Part shown: piece by piece, positions 1 through 6,107 of the stretch
How the letters are laid out: each line of letters opens with the position of its first letter
How positions within the stretch are numbered: the first letter of the stretch is position 1
Source of the DNA: an uncultured Lachnospiraceae bacterium
GTDB lineage: Bacteria > Bacillota > Clostridia > Lachnospirales > Lachnospiraceae
NCBI GenBank assembly: GCA_947628025.1
Contig: CANQYH010000103.1
Location: 1-9,759 of the forward strand
DNA length: 9,759 bases
Direction of reading: 5' to 3'
Notes under the pieces: model-generated
What the model was told of the DNA's origin: nothing
The model's database searches: none
What the model saw: the letters and a program-made list of their open reading frames with translations, nothing else
Translations under genes and position numbers: made by a program

Positions 1-638
1 GCGGTTACGAACTGGCCCAGAACGGTGGCCACGGCGGCGCCCATCATCCCCCACCGGAAAACGAAGATGAAGACCGGGTCGAGGATGATATTGATCACCG
101 CGCCGGCCAGTGTGGACGCCATCGCGAAGCGGGGGCTTCCGTCGGCCCGGATGATGGGATTCAGCGCCTGCCCGAACATATAAAACGGGATTCCGAGCGT
201 GATGTAGAAGAAATACTCTTTCGAATACCGGAACGTCTCCTCATTGACGGTTCCGCCGAACATGGAAATGATCAGACTGCCAAAGATCAGATATACCGCG
301 CAAAGCGCCGCGCCGCAGACGATCACCATGACGACCGAATTGCCGACGCTCTTTCTGGCCCTCTCCGGCCGCTCCATGCCGAGGCTGAGGCTTACGAACG
401 CGCAGCAGCCGTCCCCGATCATGACCGCGACTGCAAGCGCGATGACCGTCAGCGGGAAAACGACCGTATTGGCCGCGTTTCCGTAGGAACCGAGGTACGA
501 AGCGTTCGCGATAAAGATCTGGTCTACAATATTGTAGAGCGCGCCTACCAGCAGCGAGATGATACAGGGGATTGCGTATTTTCGCATCAGTCCGCCGATA
601 CGCGCCTCCCCGAGAAACTGATTTGCTTTTTCTTCCAT
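1..638 (-). CDS. MATE family multidrug efflux transporter (N-terminal part)
   Basis: The protein begins MEEKANQFLGEARIGGLMRK and runs as long hydrophobic segments to the window edge. About 212 codons are present; MATE proteins are usually about 450 residues, so roughly the first half, one six-helix bundle, is visible. The segment YNIVDQIFIAN at about residues 35-45, followed by GNAANTVVFP, is the typical first-helix and first-loop pattern of clostridial MATE antiporters. Known family role: inner-membrane export of cationic drugs, dyes or metabolites driven by Na+ or H+. The substrate cannot be read from sequence. The ATG at 638 is chosen because GGAAAGGAAG lies about 8-10 bases upstream and no better start is seen. 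The gene has its own promoter and a terminator-like hairpin in its leader, so expression is probably controlled by attenuation. Family assignment is confident; substrate is unknown. Confidence 0.9.
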   Translation of the reverse strand, partial: MEEKANQFLGEARIGGLMRKYAIPCIISLLVGALYNIVDQIFIANASYLGSYGNAANTVVFPLTVIALAVAVMIGDGCCAFVSLSLGMERPERARKSVGNSVVMVIVCGAALCAVYLIFGSLIISMFGGTVNEETFRYSKEYFFYITLGIPFYMFGQALNPIIRADGSPRFAMASTLAGAVINIILDPVFIFVFRWGMMGAAVATVLGQFVT

Positions 639-687
639 GAGAATTACTTCCTTTCCAAAAATAGAGAATCTGCTCCCTCCGGGATGC

Positions 688-743
688 AAAAAAATAAACG
701 TGTGGCTTTCAACCGGATTTACGCAGTTGAAACGCCACACGTT
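688..743 (-). terminator. Leader hairpin and T-tract: putative transcription attenuator of the MATE gene
   Basis: On the minus strand, arm AACGTGTGGCGTTTCAAC (743-726) pairs with GTTGAAAGCCACACGTT (713-697), 17 pairs with one bulged base, across a 12-base loop. The second arm runs directly into TATTTTTTT (696-688). This is a complete intrinsic terminator, placed after the MATE promoter and about 50 bases before the MATE start codon. It would stop most transcripts near 60 nt unless prevented, and could also stop read-through from the upstream ATPase gene. The structure is read directly; the attenuation role is inferred. Confidence 0.8.
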
Positions 744-751
744 GCTTTCTC

Positions 752-780
752 ATTATAGCCGGGATACTCCCGAAATTCAA
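752..780 (-). promoter_or_regulatory. Promoter of the MATE gene
   Basis: On the minus strand TTGAAT (780-775) and a perfect TATAAT (757-752) are separated by exactly 17 bases. Transcription would start near 745, only a couple of bases before the leader hairpin, so the hairpin is almost the first thing transcribed. Confidence 0.8.
760..772. promoter_or_regulatory. Dyad CGGGA-tac-TCCCG inside the promoter spacer
   Basis: A perfect 5+5 bp inverted repeat with a 3-base centre lies wholly within the 17-bp spacer between the -35 and -10 boxes of the MATE promoter. A repressor bound here would block RNA polymerase. The symmetry is seen; an operator role is inference, and short dyads also arise by chance. 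Confidence 0.4.
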
Positions 781-842
781 GCAGAAAATTTTTAAAAATC
801 TTAGAAAACCGTCGTACCGAACGTATGAGTCCGCTATGGATA

Positions 843-2072
843 TCAGACTTCCCGCGCATCTTCCAACATCCATTGTAAGACATTCTTTTTCCTTATTCCC
901 TCATAATTTACATCGTCAAAGATCCGATCCAGCGTAAGAAGATATTTCGGATAATTGTCATGGATCTGCCGCAGAGGGGCAAGTTCACGCGCCAGAACCC
1001 TTTCATCCAACGCAGACTGCGCCACTTGAAAATAGATCGGATCTCCACTTTCCATGGCTACAAAATCGATTTCTCCGTCTGAACCGATCTGCCCCACATA
1101 AACTTCCCGGTACCTCCGCTTCAATTCGAGATACACAAGGTTTTCCAGTATATGGCCCACGTCTGTGTCCCTGCCTCGGACGAGCATATTTCTCATAGCG
1201 ATATCGCAGACATAATACTTGTTCATCGTGGTCAAAAACTGCTTTCCTTTAATATTATATCTTCTGGCTTCATAAAACAGCAGACTATCCGTCAGACCTC
1301 TGATATACCGGTCGACCGTTTTCTGATCGATCCTTTTCCCGTTGGAGGCCATGGTATTGGCTATCGTCGCGGGGGAAGTCCGGTTACCGATATTGTGCAT
1401 CATAAATCTTGTTACCGCCTCTAGCATATTCACATCCGCGATCCGCAGCCGTTTTACGACGTCATTCAGAAGTATCGTATGATAGATTCCCTCCATGTAC
1501 TCTTTGGCTTCTTTTTCCCCATAACCATATTTCAACACATAGGGGAAAGACCCCGTCTCCATATACAGACTCATTTTCTCATCCAGTGAAATATGGCGGC
1601 TCTCATTCACCAGTCCACTGCAGAATTCCTTAAAAGACAACGGCATCATCGCCAACTCTACATACCGGCCGGTCAGCAATGTCGCAAGCTCCCCTGACAT
1701 GAGCCACGCGTTGGATCCCGTAATATAAACATCACAATTGTCCCGCAAAAACAAACTGTCAATTGCCTTTTCAAACCCTGCGACATGTTGTATTTCATCA
1801 AAGAAAAGGTAATTATTTTTGTCCGGAAGCAGGCGCTCTTTCACATATTGATACAGCGATCTGTAATCTAACAGATCCTCAAATTCCAGATCTTCAAAAT
1901 TGACCGCAATGATCTGCGATCGGTCAACGCCATTCCGCAGAAGATGATCCTGGAATATCTCAAACAGAGTTGACTTTCCGCAGCGTCTGACGCCCGTCAC
2001 CACTTTGATGATCTGTCTGTCTTTCCACTTAATTAACCATTTCAAATAATCGGTACGTTCTATTCGTTCCAT
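843..2072 (-). CDS. AAA_14/DUF4143 family ATP-binding protein
   Basis: A 409-residue P-loop ATPase. Walker A is GVRRCGKST at residues 27-35, Walker B is YLFFDE at 88-93, the sensor-like ITGSNA is at 117-122 and TGRY at 134-137. The C-terminal third matches DUF4143, which resembles a degenerate PD-(D/E)XK nuclease fold: EIDFV at about 334-338 and FQVAQS at about 348-353, where Q349 and A351 stand in place of the usual E and K. Catalysis by that domain is therefore doubtful. Family members are common, often multicopy, in gut anaerobes and archaea, and their cellular role is not established. The ATG at 2072 is preferred over an in-frame TTG at 2126, because AAAGGA (2088-2083) lies 10 bases upstream and the promoter at 2106-2134 puts the transcript start downstream of that TTG. 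It is a monocistronic gene, noticeably more AT-rich than the pst genes. Confidence 0.88.
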   Translation of the reverse strand: MERIERTDYLKWLIKWKDRQIIKVVTGVRRCGKSTLFEIFQDHLLRNGVDRSQIIAVNFEDLEFEDLLDYRSLYQYVKERLLPDKNNYLFFDEIQHVAGFEKAIDSLFLRDNCDVYITGSNAWLMSGELATLLTGRYVELAMMPLSFKEFCSGLVNESRHISLDEKMSLYMETGSFPYVLKYGYGEKEAKEYMEGIYHTILLNDVVKRLRIADVNMLEAVTRFMMHNIGNRTSPATIANTMASNGKRIDQKTVDRYIRGLTDSLLFYEARRYNIKGKQFLTTMNKYYVCDIAMRNMLVRGRDTDVGHILENLVYLELKRRYREVYVGQIGSDGEIDFVAMESGDPIYFQVAQSALDERVLARELAPLRQIHDNYPKYLLTLDRIFDDVNYEGIRKKNVLQWMLEDAREV

Positions 2073-2105
2073 CACGTCAATGTCCTTTCTTATATTCCAA
2101 TAACC

Positions 2106-2134
2106 ATTATATTCCGTTTTCCTCAAAATATCAA
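2106..2134 (-). promoter_or_regulatory. Promoter of the AAA_14/DUF4143 ATPase gene
   Basis: On the minus strand TTGATA (2134-2129), a 17-base spacer and a perfect TATAAT (2111-2106). The predicted transcript start is near 2099, giving a leader of roughly 27 bases that contains AAAGGA. This supports the ATG at 2072 as the start codon. Confidence 0.75.
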
Positions 2135-2140
2135 TAAATT

Positions 2141-2156
2141 ATGGAATGTATTCCAT
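2141..2156. repeat. 16-bp palindrome ATGGAAT-gt-ATTCCAT upstream of the ATPase promoter
   Basis: Perfect 7-bp arms around a 2-base centre, ending 6 bases upstream of the -35 box. The GGAAT/ATTCC motif recurs at the -10 region and at 2093-2098. It is a candidate binding site for a regulator; this is inference from position and symmetry. Confidence 0.5.
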
Positions 2157-2386
2157 TTTCGCCTGGGAATTTCATAGAAGATTCGCATCGAATGGCTGCT
2201 GTTTAGAAATCGGATTCAGTACTCTATAAGTAAATACTCTCTCAGCCAAACAAAAACATCCCAGCGATCTTGCTTTCGTCAGGACGTTTCTGTGTATTGG
2301 CCCCTTTGTATCTTTCTGTGCAAGTTATAGAAATTTCCCGTTTTCCTCCATAAAGGCCGATGCCGACAGCTGCTTTTTAGAATGCC
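2157..2386. other. Intergenic stretch with no supported gene
   Basis: This AT-rich spacer lies between the ATPase promoter and the end of the ABC permease gene. No open frame with a ribosome binding site, no tRNA-like fold and no long repeat was seen. A short dyad ATTCG-cat-CGAAT is at 2181-2193, with nothing to indicate a function. It may hold remnants too decayed to recognise by eye. Confidence 0.6.
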
Positions 2387-2408
2387 AAGAAAACGGCGGC
2401 GCTGCCGT
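2387..2408 (-). terminator. Probable intrinsic terminator of the GntR-ABC operon
   Basis: On the minus strand ACGGC-agcgcc-GCCGT (2408-2393) forms a short GC-rich stem that begins in the permease stop codon and is followed by TTTTCTT. The stem is only five strong pairs, so efficiency is uncertain. No better terminator is seen further downstream. Confidence 0.5.
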
Positions 2409-3058
2409 CAAAGCTCCTGCCTCGCAAAGATCCGGCAGCTGATCTGATACATTGCGCAGCACCAGAGAAAAGCGATGACCGGCGAGCAGCACAGCAGAAC
2501 GAATATAAGCTGGTCTGTTATTTCAACGCCCAGGAGAACAAGCAGCCGGTACAGGACGAAGCCGATCGCCGCCGGAATCAGAAACGATACCAGCAGCAGC
2601 GCGCGTCCTTTTTCCGCCCCGAATTTGAATACAAGAGGGATCGATATGCTGCCGAAAATAAGAGATATTACCCATGCGGTCAGCGTTAAAAGCAGCAGTT
2701 CCCCGATCCCGACGGGGTCAAACGACACGGCCTTCAAAACCGCTCCGACGATTGCTCCCACCGCCATCCCAAACAGGCTTCCGACCGTACAGAAGATGAC
2801 CAGTACAACAAATTTCCCGGCTACCAGATCCCTTTTGGAGATGGGCGTGGTCATGGCGTACCGCGTCCATTTAGAAGTATCGTCGAACACAAATGTCGTC
2901 ACTATCATCCTGCTGCATAAGAACGCGCATATAAAGATATATCCTTCGATGCCGGAAGTCGTCGGAATGATGACGGCCGCAAGGACTACCAGGATCAAAA
3001 GCATGGATCTGGCGTTGTGGGAAACATTCAGACAATCTTTTAAAATTTCACTCTTCAT
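2408..3058 (-). CDS. ABC-2 type transporter permease
   Basis: A 216-residue hydrophobic protein with about six membrane segments. Visible ones are around residues 17-35 (ending VVLAAVIIPTTSG), 38-58, 82-108, 120-142, 152-174 and 183-206. Between them is a polar loop with FVFDDTSKWTRYAMTTPISK at about 56-75, a pattern typical of ABC2_membrane_5-type permeases paired with YtrB-like ATPases. It would form the membrane half of the exporter whose ATPase is encoded just upstream. Its ATG overlaps the ATPase stop codon as ATGA, and AAAGGAG inside the 3' end of the ATPase gene provides the ribosome binding site, so translation is probably coupled. The substrate is not readable; relatives are linked to bacitracin or other envelope stress and to bacteriocin immunity. 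Confidence 0.85.
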   Translation of the reverse strand: MKSEILKDCLNVSHNARSMLLILVVLAAVIIPTTSGIEGYIFICAFLCSRMIVTTFVFDDTSKWTRYAMTTPISKRDLVAGKFVVLVIFCTVGSLFGMAVGAIVGAVLKAVSFDPVGIGELLLLTLTAWVISLIFGSISIPLVFKFGAEKGRALLLVSFLIPAAIGFVLYRLLVLLGVEITDQLIFVLLCCSPVIAFLWCCAMYQISCRIFARQEL

Positions 3059-3921
3059 TTCGACTGCTCTCCTTTCACATACATCAGCAGAATGTCGTCG
3101 ATCGTTGCGTCGTCCACGACCGCATTTTTGTATTTGCGCTTTGCCTTTTCTTTATCCGCCACAAGCACGTTCCATTGATAATCGTCCTTGCGGTAAGCCA
3201 GGATCTCCGTCTTATCGATCTGGCTGAAAAGAGCCGCGCCGCAGCGGATGATCCCATAGTGATAGCGCAATTCATCTTTTGTTTTACAAAAAAATACTTT
3301 CCCCTGGTGAATAAAGGTAATGTAATCGGCCACTTTCTCTAAATCGGTGGTAATGTGAGAGGACATCAGGATAGAATGTTCTTCGTCCTGCACAAATTCC
3401 AGAAAAACATCCAGGATATCGTCCCGCTTAACGGGGTCCAGCCCGCTGGTGGCCTCATCCAGGATCAGCAGCTTGGGCTTATGAGAAAGCGCAACCGCTA
3501 TGCACAGTTTCATTTTCATTCCTTTCGAGAGCGTTTTGATCTCTTTGTCCGCCGGAAGCTGAAAGCGTTTCAGATAATCCTGATATAAGTATTCGTCCCA
3601 TTGTTTATAGGCAGCGGCGGAAATCTTTCCCACTTTGACGGGCGTCAGGGTATCATAAAAATTGATGCCGTCGAACACAACGCCTATATCCTCTTTAAGC
3701 TGCTTTGACTGGGACAGTTCCTGTCCCCAAAAGGTAACCGTGCCGCCGTCTTTCCTGATAAGGTCAAGAATAGCATTGATCGTCGTACTTTTTCCGGCCC
3801 CGTTTTCGCCGATCAGCCCCATGATCGTGCCCTTGGGAATGGAAAAGGAAACATTGTCCAACTTAAAGCCCGGATACTGCTTTGACAAATTTTCTACCTG
3901 TAAAATAGCGTCCATCGTCAT
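3055..3921 (-). CDS. ABC transporter ATP-binding protein (YtrB-like)
   Basis: A 288-residue ABC ATPase with all hallmark motifs: Walker A GENGAGKST at 38-46, signature LSKGM at 131-135, Walker B LLILDE at 151-156, D-loop SGLD at 159-162 and the switch histidine H189. The Q-loop position reads VVFDG (D84), so the usual glutamine is aspartate. I believe this is common in this small-exporter subgroup, but it deserves an alignment. About 70 extra residues follow the core and probably contact the regulator or permease. ATG 3921 overlaps the stop codon of the GntR gene (ATGA). A second ATG at 3915 sits 7 bases after AGGAGG and is an equally good start, which would shorten the protein by two residues. 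It is the middle gene of a three-gene operon and energises the permease encoded next. Confidence 0.93.
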   Translation of the reverse strand: MTMDAILQVENLSKQYPGFKLDNVSFSIPKGTIMGLIGENGAGKSTTINAILDLIRKDGGTVTFWGQELSQSKQLKEDIGVVFDGINFYDTLTPVKVGKISAAAYKQWDEYLYQDYLKRFQLPADKEIKTLSKGMKMKLCIAVALSHKPKLLILDEATSGLDPVKRDDILDVFLEFVQDEEHSILMSSHITTDLEKVADYITFIHQGKVFFCKTKDELRYHYGIIRCGAALFSQIDKTEILAYRKDDYQWNVLVADKEKAKRKYKNAVVDDATIDDILLMYVKGEQSK

Positions 3922-4295
3922 TCCTCCTCCTGATAGAATATCGTCAAAAGCTCGATCAGTTTGTCCAACGATATTCCGCTCGTCCGCCCAATGTCAGCGG
4001 CCTCCTGCAAGTGCTCTTCCGCCAGCCGTTGCTGCTCTTCCTGATAAAAGTCCTTGTTTTGCGCCGATACAAAACTTCCTCTGCCAACCGTCGTTTCAAT
4101 AAATCCGTCCCTCTGCAGATCTTCATACGCCTTTTGAACCGTGATCACACTTACATGGATCGATTTGGCCAACGCCCGCATGGAGGGGATCGGATCGCCG
4201 GTCTGCAGCTCGCCGCTCATAATCATGGCTTTTATCTGTGAGGTTATCTGCTCATAGATCGGCTTGCTCGTATTGCTGCTTATGATTATTTCCAC
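3918..4295 (-). CDS. GntR family transcriptional regulator, YtrA subfamily
   Basis: A 125-residue regulator. The winged helix-turn-helix spans about residues 10-76: KPIYEQITSQIKAMIMSGEL, then GDPIPSMRALAKSIHVSVIT, ending with the wing GRGSF at 71-75. The C-terminal tail (77-125) is short and helical, too small for a FadR- or HutC-type ligand domain, which is the YtrA pattern. YtrA proteins usually repress the ABC transporter genes they sit with. The start is GTG 4295, with GGAG 7 bases upstream. The first gene of the operon, it ends in an ATGA overlap with the ATPase. The promoter just upstream carries symmetric AAGTACA/TGTACTT sites that this protein probably binds. The inducer is unknown. 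Confidence 0.92.
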   Translation of the reverse strand: MEIIISSNTSKPIYEQITSQIKAMIMSGELQTGDPIPSMRALAKSIHVSVITVQKAYEDLQRDGFIETTVGRGSFVSAQNKDFYQEEQQRLAEEHLQEAADIGRTSGISLDKLIELLTIFYQEEE

Positions 4296-4318
4296 AGCGT
4301 CTCTCCTTTGTCATTTAG

Positions 4319-4359
4319 TGTACTTATCGTACAAGTACATTATATTCAAAGCAAGTACA
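4319..4359. promoter_or_regulatory. Putative GntR/YtrA operator with three half-sites
   Basis: TGTACTT (4319-4325) and AAGTACA (4333-4339) form a perfect 7+7 bp dyad with a 7-base centre. It lies at the predicted transcript start and touches the -10 box. A third AAGTACA (4353-4359) lies in the promoter spacer exactly 20 bp away, about two helical turns, on the same DNA face. Placement next to a GntR gene supports an autoregulatory operator; binding itself is inferred. Confidence 0.7.
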
Positions 4360-4367
4360 TTTGTCAA
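4339..4367 (-). promoter_or_regulatory. Consensus promoter of the GntR-ABC operon
   Basis: On the minus strand a perfect TTGACA (4367-4362), a 17-base spacer and a perfect TATAAT (4344-4339). A promoter this strong in front of a repressor gene fits an operon normally held off by its own product. Confidence 0.9.
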
Positions 4368-4424
4368 TAGGATATTTATTAAAAAAATTCGCTTATCGGG
4401 TGAGTCCGTTAAAGCGCGCAGTTA

Positions 4425-4453
4425 TTGAAATAACGCGCCCTATCGTATAAGAT
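4425..4453 (+). promoter_or_regulatory. Possible promoter of the Xre regulator
   Basis: TTGAAA (4425-4430), a 17-base spacer and TAAGAT (4448-4453). The -10 is only four of six matches. An alternative TATAAG at 4446 gives a 15-base spacer. An imperfect dyad (GCGC..GTTATT-ga-AATAAC-GCGC, 4414-4438) overlaps the -35. Confidence 0.4.
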
Positions 4454-4456
4454 CTA

Positions 4457-4472
4457 TGTATCGGCCGGTACA
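4457..4472. promoter_or_regulatory. Near-palindrome TGTA-t-CGGCCG-g-TACA, possible operator
   Basis: A 16-bp dyad with one mismatched pair lies just downstream of the proposed -10 and about 30 bases before the Xre gene start. This is a usual place for autoregulatory binding by an Xre-type protein. Symmetry is observed; function is inferred. Confidence 0.4.
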
Positions 4473-4502
4473 GAAAAAACATACATATTGGAGGAATCAG
4501 CG

Positions 4503-5516
4503 ATGAATATGGATATCGGAGGCACGATCAAAAAGCTGCGGACAGACATGGGGATCACCCAGGAGGACGTTGCTGAATATTTAGACATTTCCTTTCAGGC
4601 GGTCAGTAAATGGGAGACTGGAACGACCATGCCGGACATCGCCCTGCTGCCGAAGATCGCGGAGTTTTTTGGCGTCCGGATCGACGATCTGTTTTCCGTC
4701 GATCATGAAGATGAACTGAAGCGCGTGGAAGAGAGCCTGTCCCACAGATTGTCTGAACAGAGTTACCTCTACGCCAGACGAATATTGGACGCTTCTTTGC
4801 AGGACGATCCGGATAACATCCGCGCTTTGAAATTATACGCCCGCTTACATTTGTCCAGGACCAATAACGATCTGCTGGAAGCGGGAAGAATGTTGGAAAG
4901 GGCCATGAAACATGCTCCGCTCGATGAGGAGATCTTTCATCTGTATTTCCAGGTGCGCGGAGGCGGCGTATATAAAGCGCACAGCGACGACGACTGGCTG
5001 ATTCGCGTATGCGAGCCCTATGCGAAAAAATACCCTCAAAATCTCGGACTTATGGTCCATCTGATTGAAGCGATGATCCGCCAGCGGTATTTTGAGAAAG
5101 CAGAAGAATACATTCACAGGATGCAGCCCGGCAGCGGCGAGGAATATCTGCGCCAGGTACTCTCAGGCGACCTGGAACTGGCAAAGGGGAACGCGGATCA
5201 CGCAAAGGCGATCTGGAATACCGTATCTGAGGACGACAGTATGGGACAATATGAGATCGGGGAGCGGTTCAACCGGATCCACGAATATGAACAGGCCATC
5301 AAATGCTTTCAGAAAGCGTTTCAGACCGCCGTTCCGCCCAAACCTCTCGACTCCGTCTTTTCTCTTGCTTTTCTTTATACAAAGCTGGGAAGAAAAGCCG
5401 AGGCGGCCGAAGCATGGCAGCTCATCATAGATACGCTGGCATCGGATTTTAATGACTATGACAGCGAAACCGTAGAGTGGGCGCGCAGAGAGATCCGGAA
5501 ATTACAGGGCGTATAA
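4503..5516 (+). CDS. Xre family helix-turn-helix regulator with TPR-like C-terminal region
   Basis: A 337-residue protein. Residues 5-64 are a cro/C1-type HTH_3 domain: IKKLRTDMGITQEDVAEYLD, then ISFQAVSKWETGTTMPDIALL and the closing FFGVRIDDLF. The rest (about 75-330) is all-helical with paired-helix units such as residues 87-125, 195-215 and 265-310 (NRIHEYEQAIKCFQKAF; FLYTKLGRKAEAAEAWQ), which look like tetratricopeptide repeats. This architecture is widespread in Firmicutes. TPR regions in such regulators may bind peptides or partner proteins, but no ligand is known here. ATG 4503 is chosen because GGAGG lies 8 bases upstream; an in-frame TTG at 4488 lies upstream of that site and is rejected. 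The gene is divergent from the GntR-ABC operon, so it may share control with it. No export signal or membrane segment is seen. Confidence 0.88.
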   Translation: MNMDIGGTIKKLRTDMGITQEDVAEYLDISFQAVSKWETGTTMPDIALLPKIAEFFGVRIDDLFSVDHEDELKRVEESLSHRLSEQSYLYARRILDASLQDDPDNIRALKLYARLHLSRTNNDLLEAGRMLERAMKHAPLDEEIFHLYFQVRGGGVYKAHSDDDWLIRVCEPYAKKYPQNLGLMVHLIEAMIRQRYFEKAEEYIHRMQPGSGEEYLRQVLSGDLELAKGNADHAKAIWNTVSEDDSMGQYEIGERFNRIHEYEQAIKCFQKAFQTAVPPKPLDSVFSLAFLYTKLGRKAEAAEAWQLIIDTLASDFNDYDSETVEWARREIRKLQGV

Positions 5517-5635
5517 GATGTTTTTATCACAATTTGATTAAATGAGGAACAGAATGTGGCATATAATCGTTTCTTTCACCTTGGTTCTGCGCCTCACAAC
5601 GCTTGAATATAAATGGGGTTCGGCCCCCTGAACAA

Positions 5636-5682
5636 AGAAAAGTCCTTTTGAAATGATCTGCTCTCCTCAAAAGGACTTTTCT
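5636..5682. terminator. Strong bidirectional terminator
   Basis: AGAAAAGTCCTTTTGA (5636-5651) is a perfect 16-bp inverted match to TCAAAAGGACTTTTCT (5667-5682), with a 15-base loop. T-rich tails appear on both strands (CTTTTCTGTATCTCTC on plus, TTTTCTTTG on minus). It sits between the convergent Xre and Rpn genes and would end both transcripts. Confidence 0.88.
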
Positions 5683-5762
5683 GTATCTCTCTGCACATAG
5701 ATTCGCCATATAAGCAGCTCCGGAACTGCCGGTCTTTCACTCCGCATTCCCGCTGTGCACCG

Positions 5763-6107
5763 TTATTCTTTCTCCCAAAACTGTTCCACTGCAGAAACGG
5801 CGTTTCCGGCATCTAGGCCGTACCGCTCCTGCAGGCACTCGATCGTTTCTTCCCGGGATAATTTTTCGCTCTGGCAGATGGCAATCAGCTGGCACAAAAC
5901 ATGGGTGAGCGTAACCGATGTTTGCTTCAGCTCCCGGCCCTCTGCTTCCCGTATGCGTTTTTCAGCCTCCAACTCCTGCTTCACAACATCTAACTCCTGC
6001 TTCGCAACATCTAACTCCTGCTTCGCAGCCGCCAGTTCCGCCCTGTTCCTGCGTTCCGCCTGTATGTTCATGCCGTCAAAATTTGCATTCTCAAACAGAT
6101 ATCCCAT
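5763..6107 (-). CDS. Possible internal in-frame product of the Rpn gene (RpnS-like, C-terminal 114 residues)
   Basis: Within the Rpn gene, ATG 6107 (residue M316, MGYLFENANF) is preceded by GGAGG (6120-6116) with 8-base spacing, a better start signal than that of the full-length gene. It would give a 114-residue protein made of the coiled coil and the C-terminal helical domain, without the nuclease core. E. coli Rpn genes are reported to make such small C-terminal proteins, which neutralise the full-length nuclease. Here the start signal is seen; production and antitoxin function are inferred. The GGAGGAAAGC could also be incidental codons for Met-Glu-Glu-Ser. Confidence 0.45.
   Translation of the reverse strand: MGYLFENANFDGMNIQAERRNRAELAAAKQELDVAKQELDVVKQELEAEKRIREAEGRELKQTSVTLTHVLCQLIAICQSEKLSREETIECLQERYGLDAGNAVSAVEQFWEKE

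Noticed and set aside
709..753. Leader peptide MRKQRVAFQLRKSG as a called gene
   Set aside because: Its ATG overlaps the TATAAT box, so the evident promoter would not transcribe it, and no ribosome binding site sits at proper distance. It is kept only as an alternative idea in the attenuator finding.
2073..2126. 18-residue N-terminal extension of the ATPase from TTG 2126
   Set aside because: The promoter -10 at 2106-2111 lies within it, so the transcript would begin downstream; ATG 2072 has a ribosome binding site.
2475..3227. 250-codon open frame on the plus strand across the ABC permease and ATPase
   Set aside because: It crosses two well-supported opposite-strand genes, has a Ser/Thr/Arg-rich composition typical of antisense translation, and has no start signal.
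5527..5812. Two short minus-strand open frames between the Xre and Rpn genes
   Set aside because: They run through the bidirectional terminator hairpin, overlap the Rpn 3' end in other frames and lack start signals.
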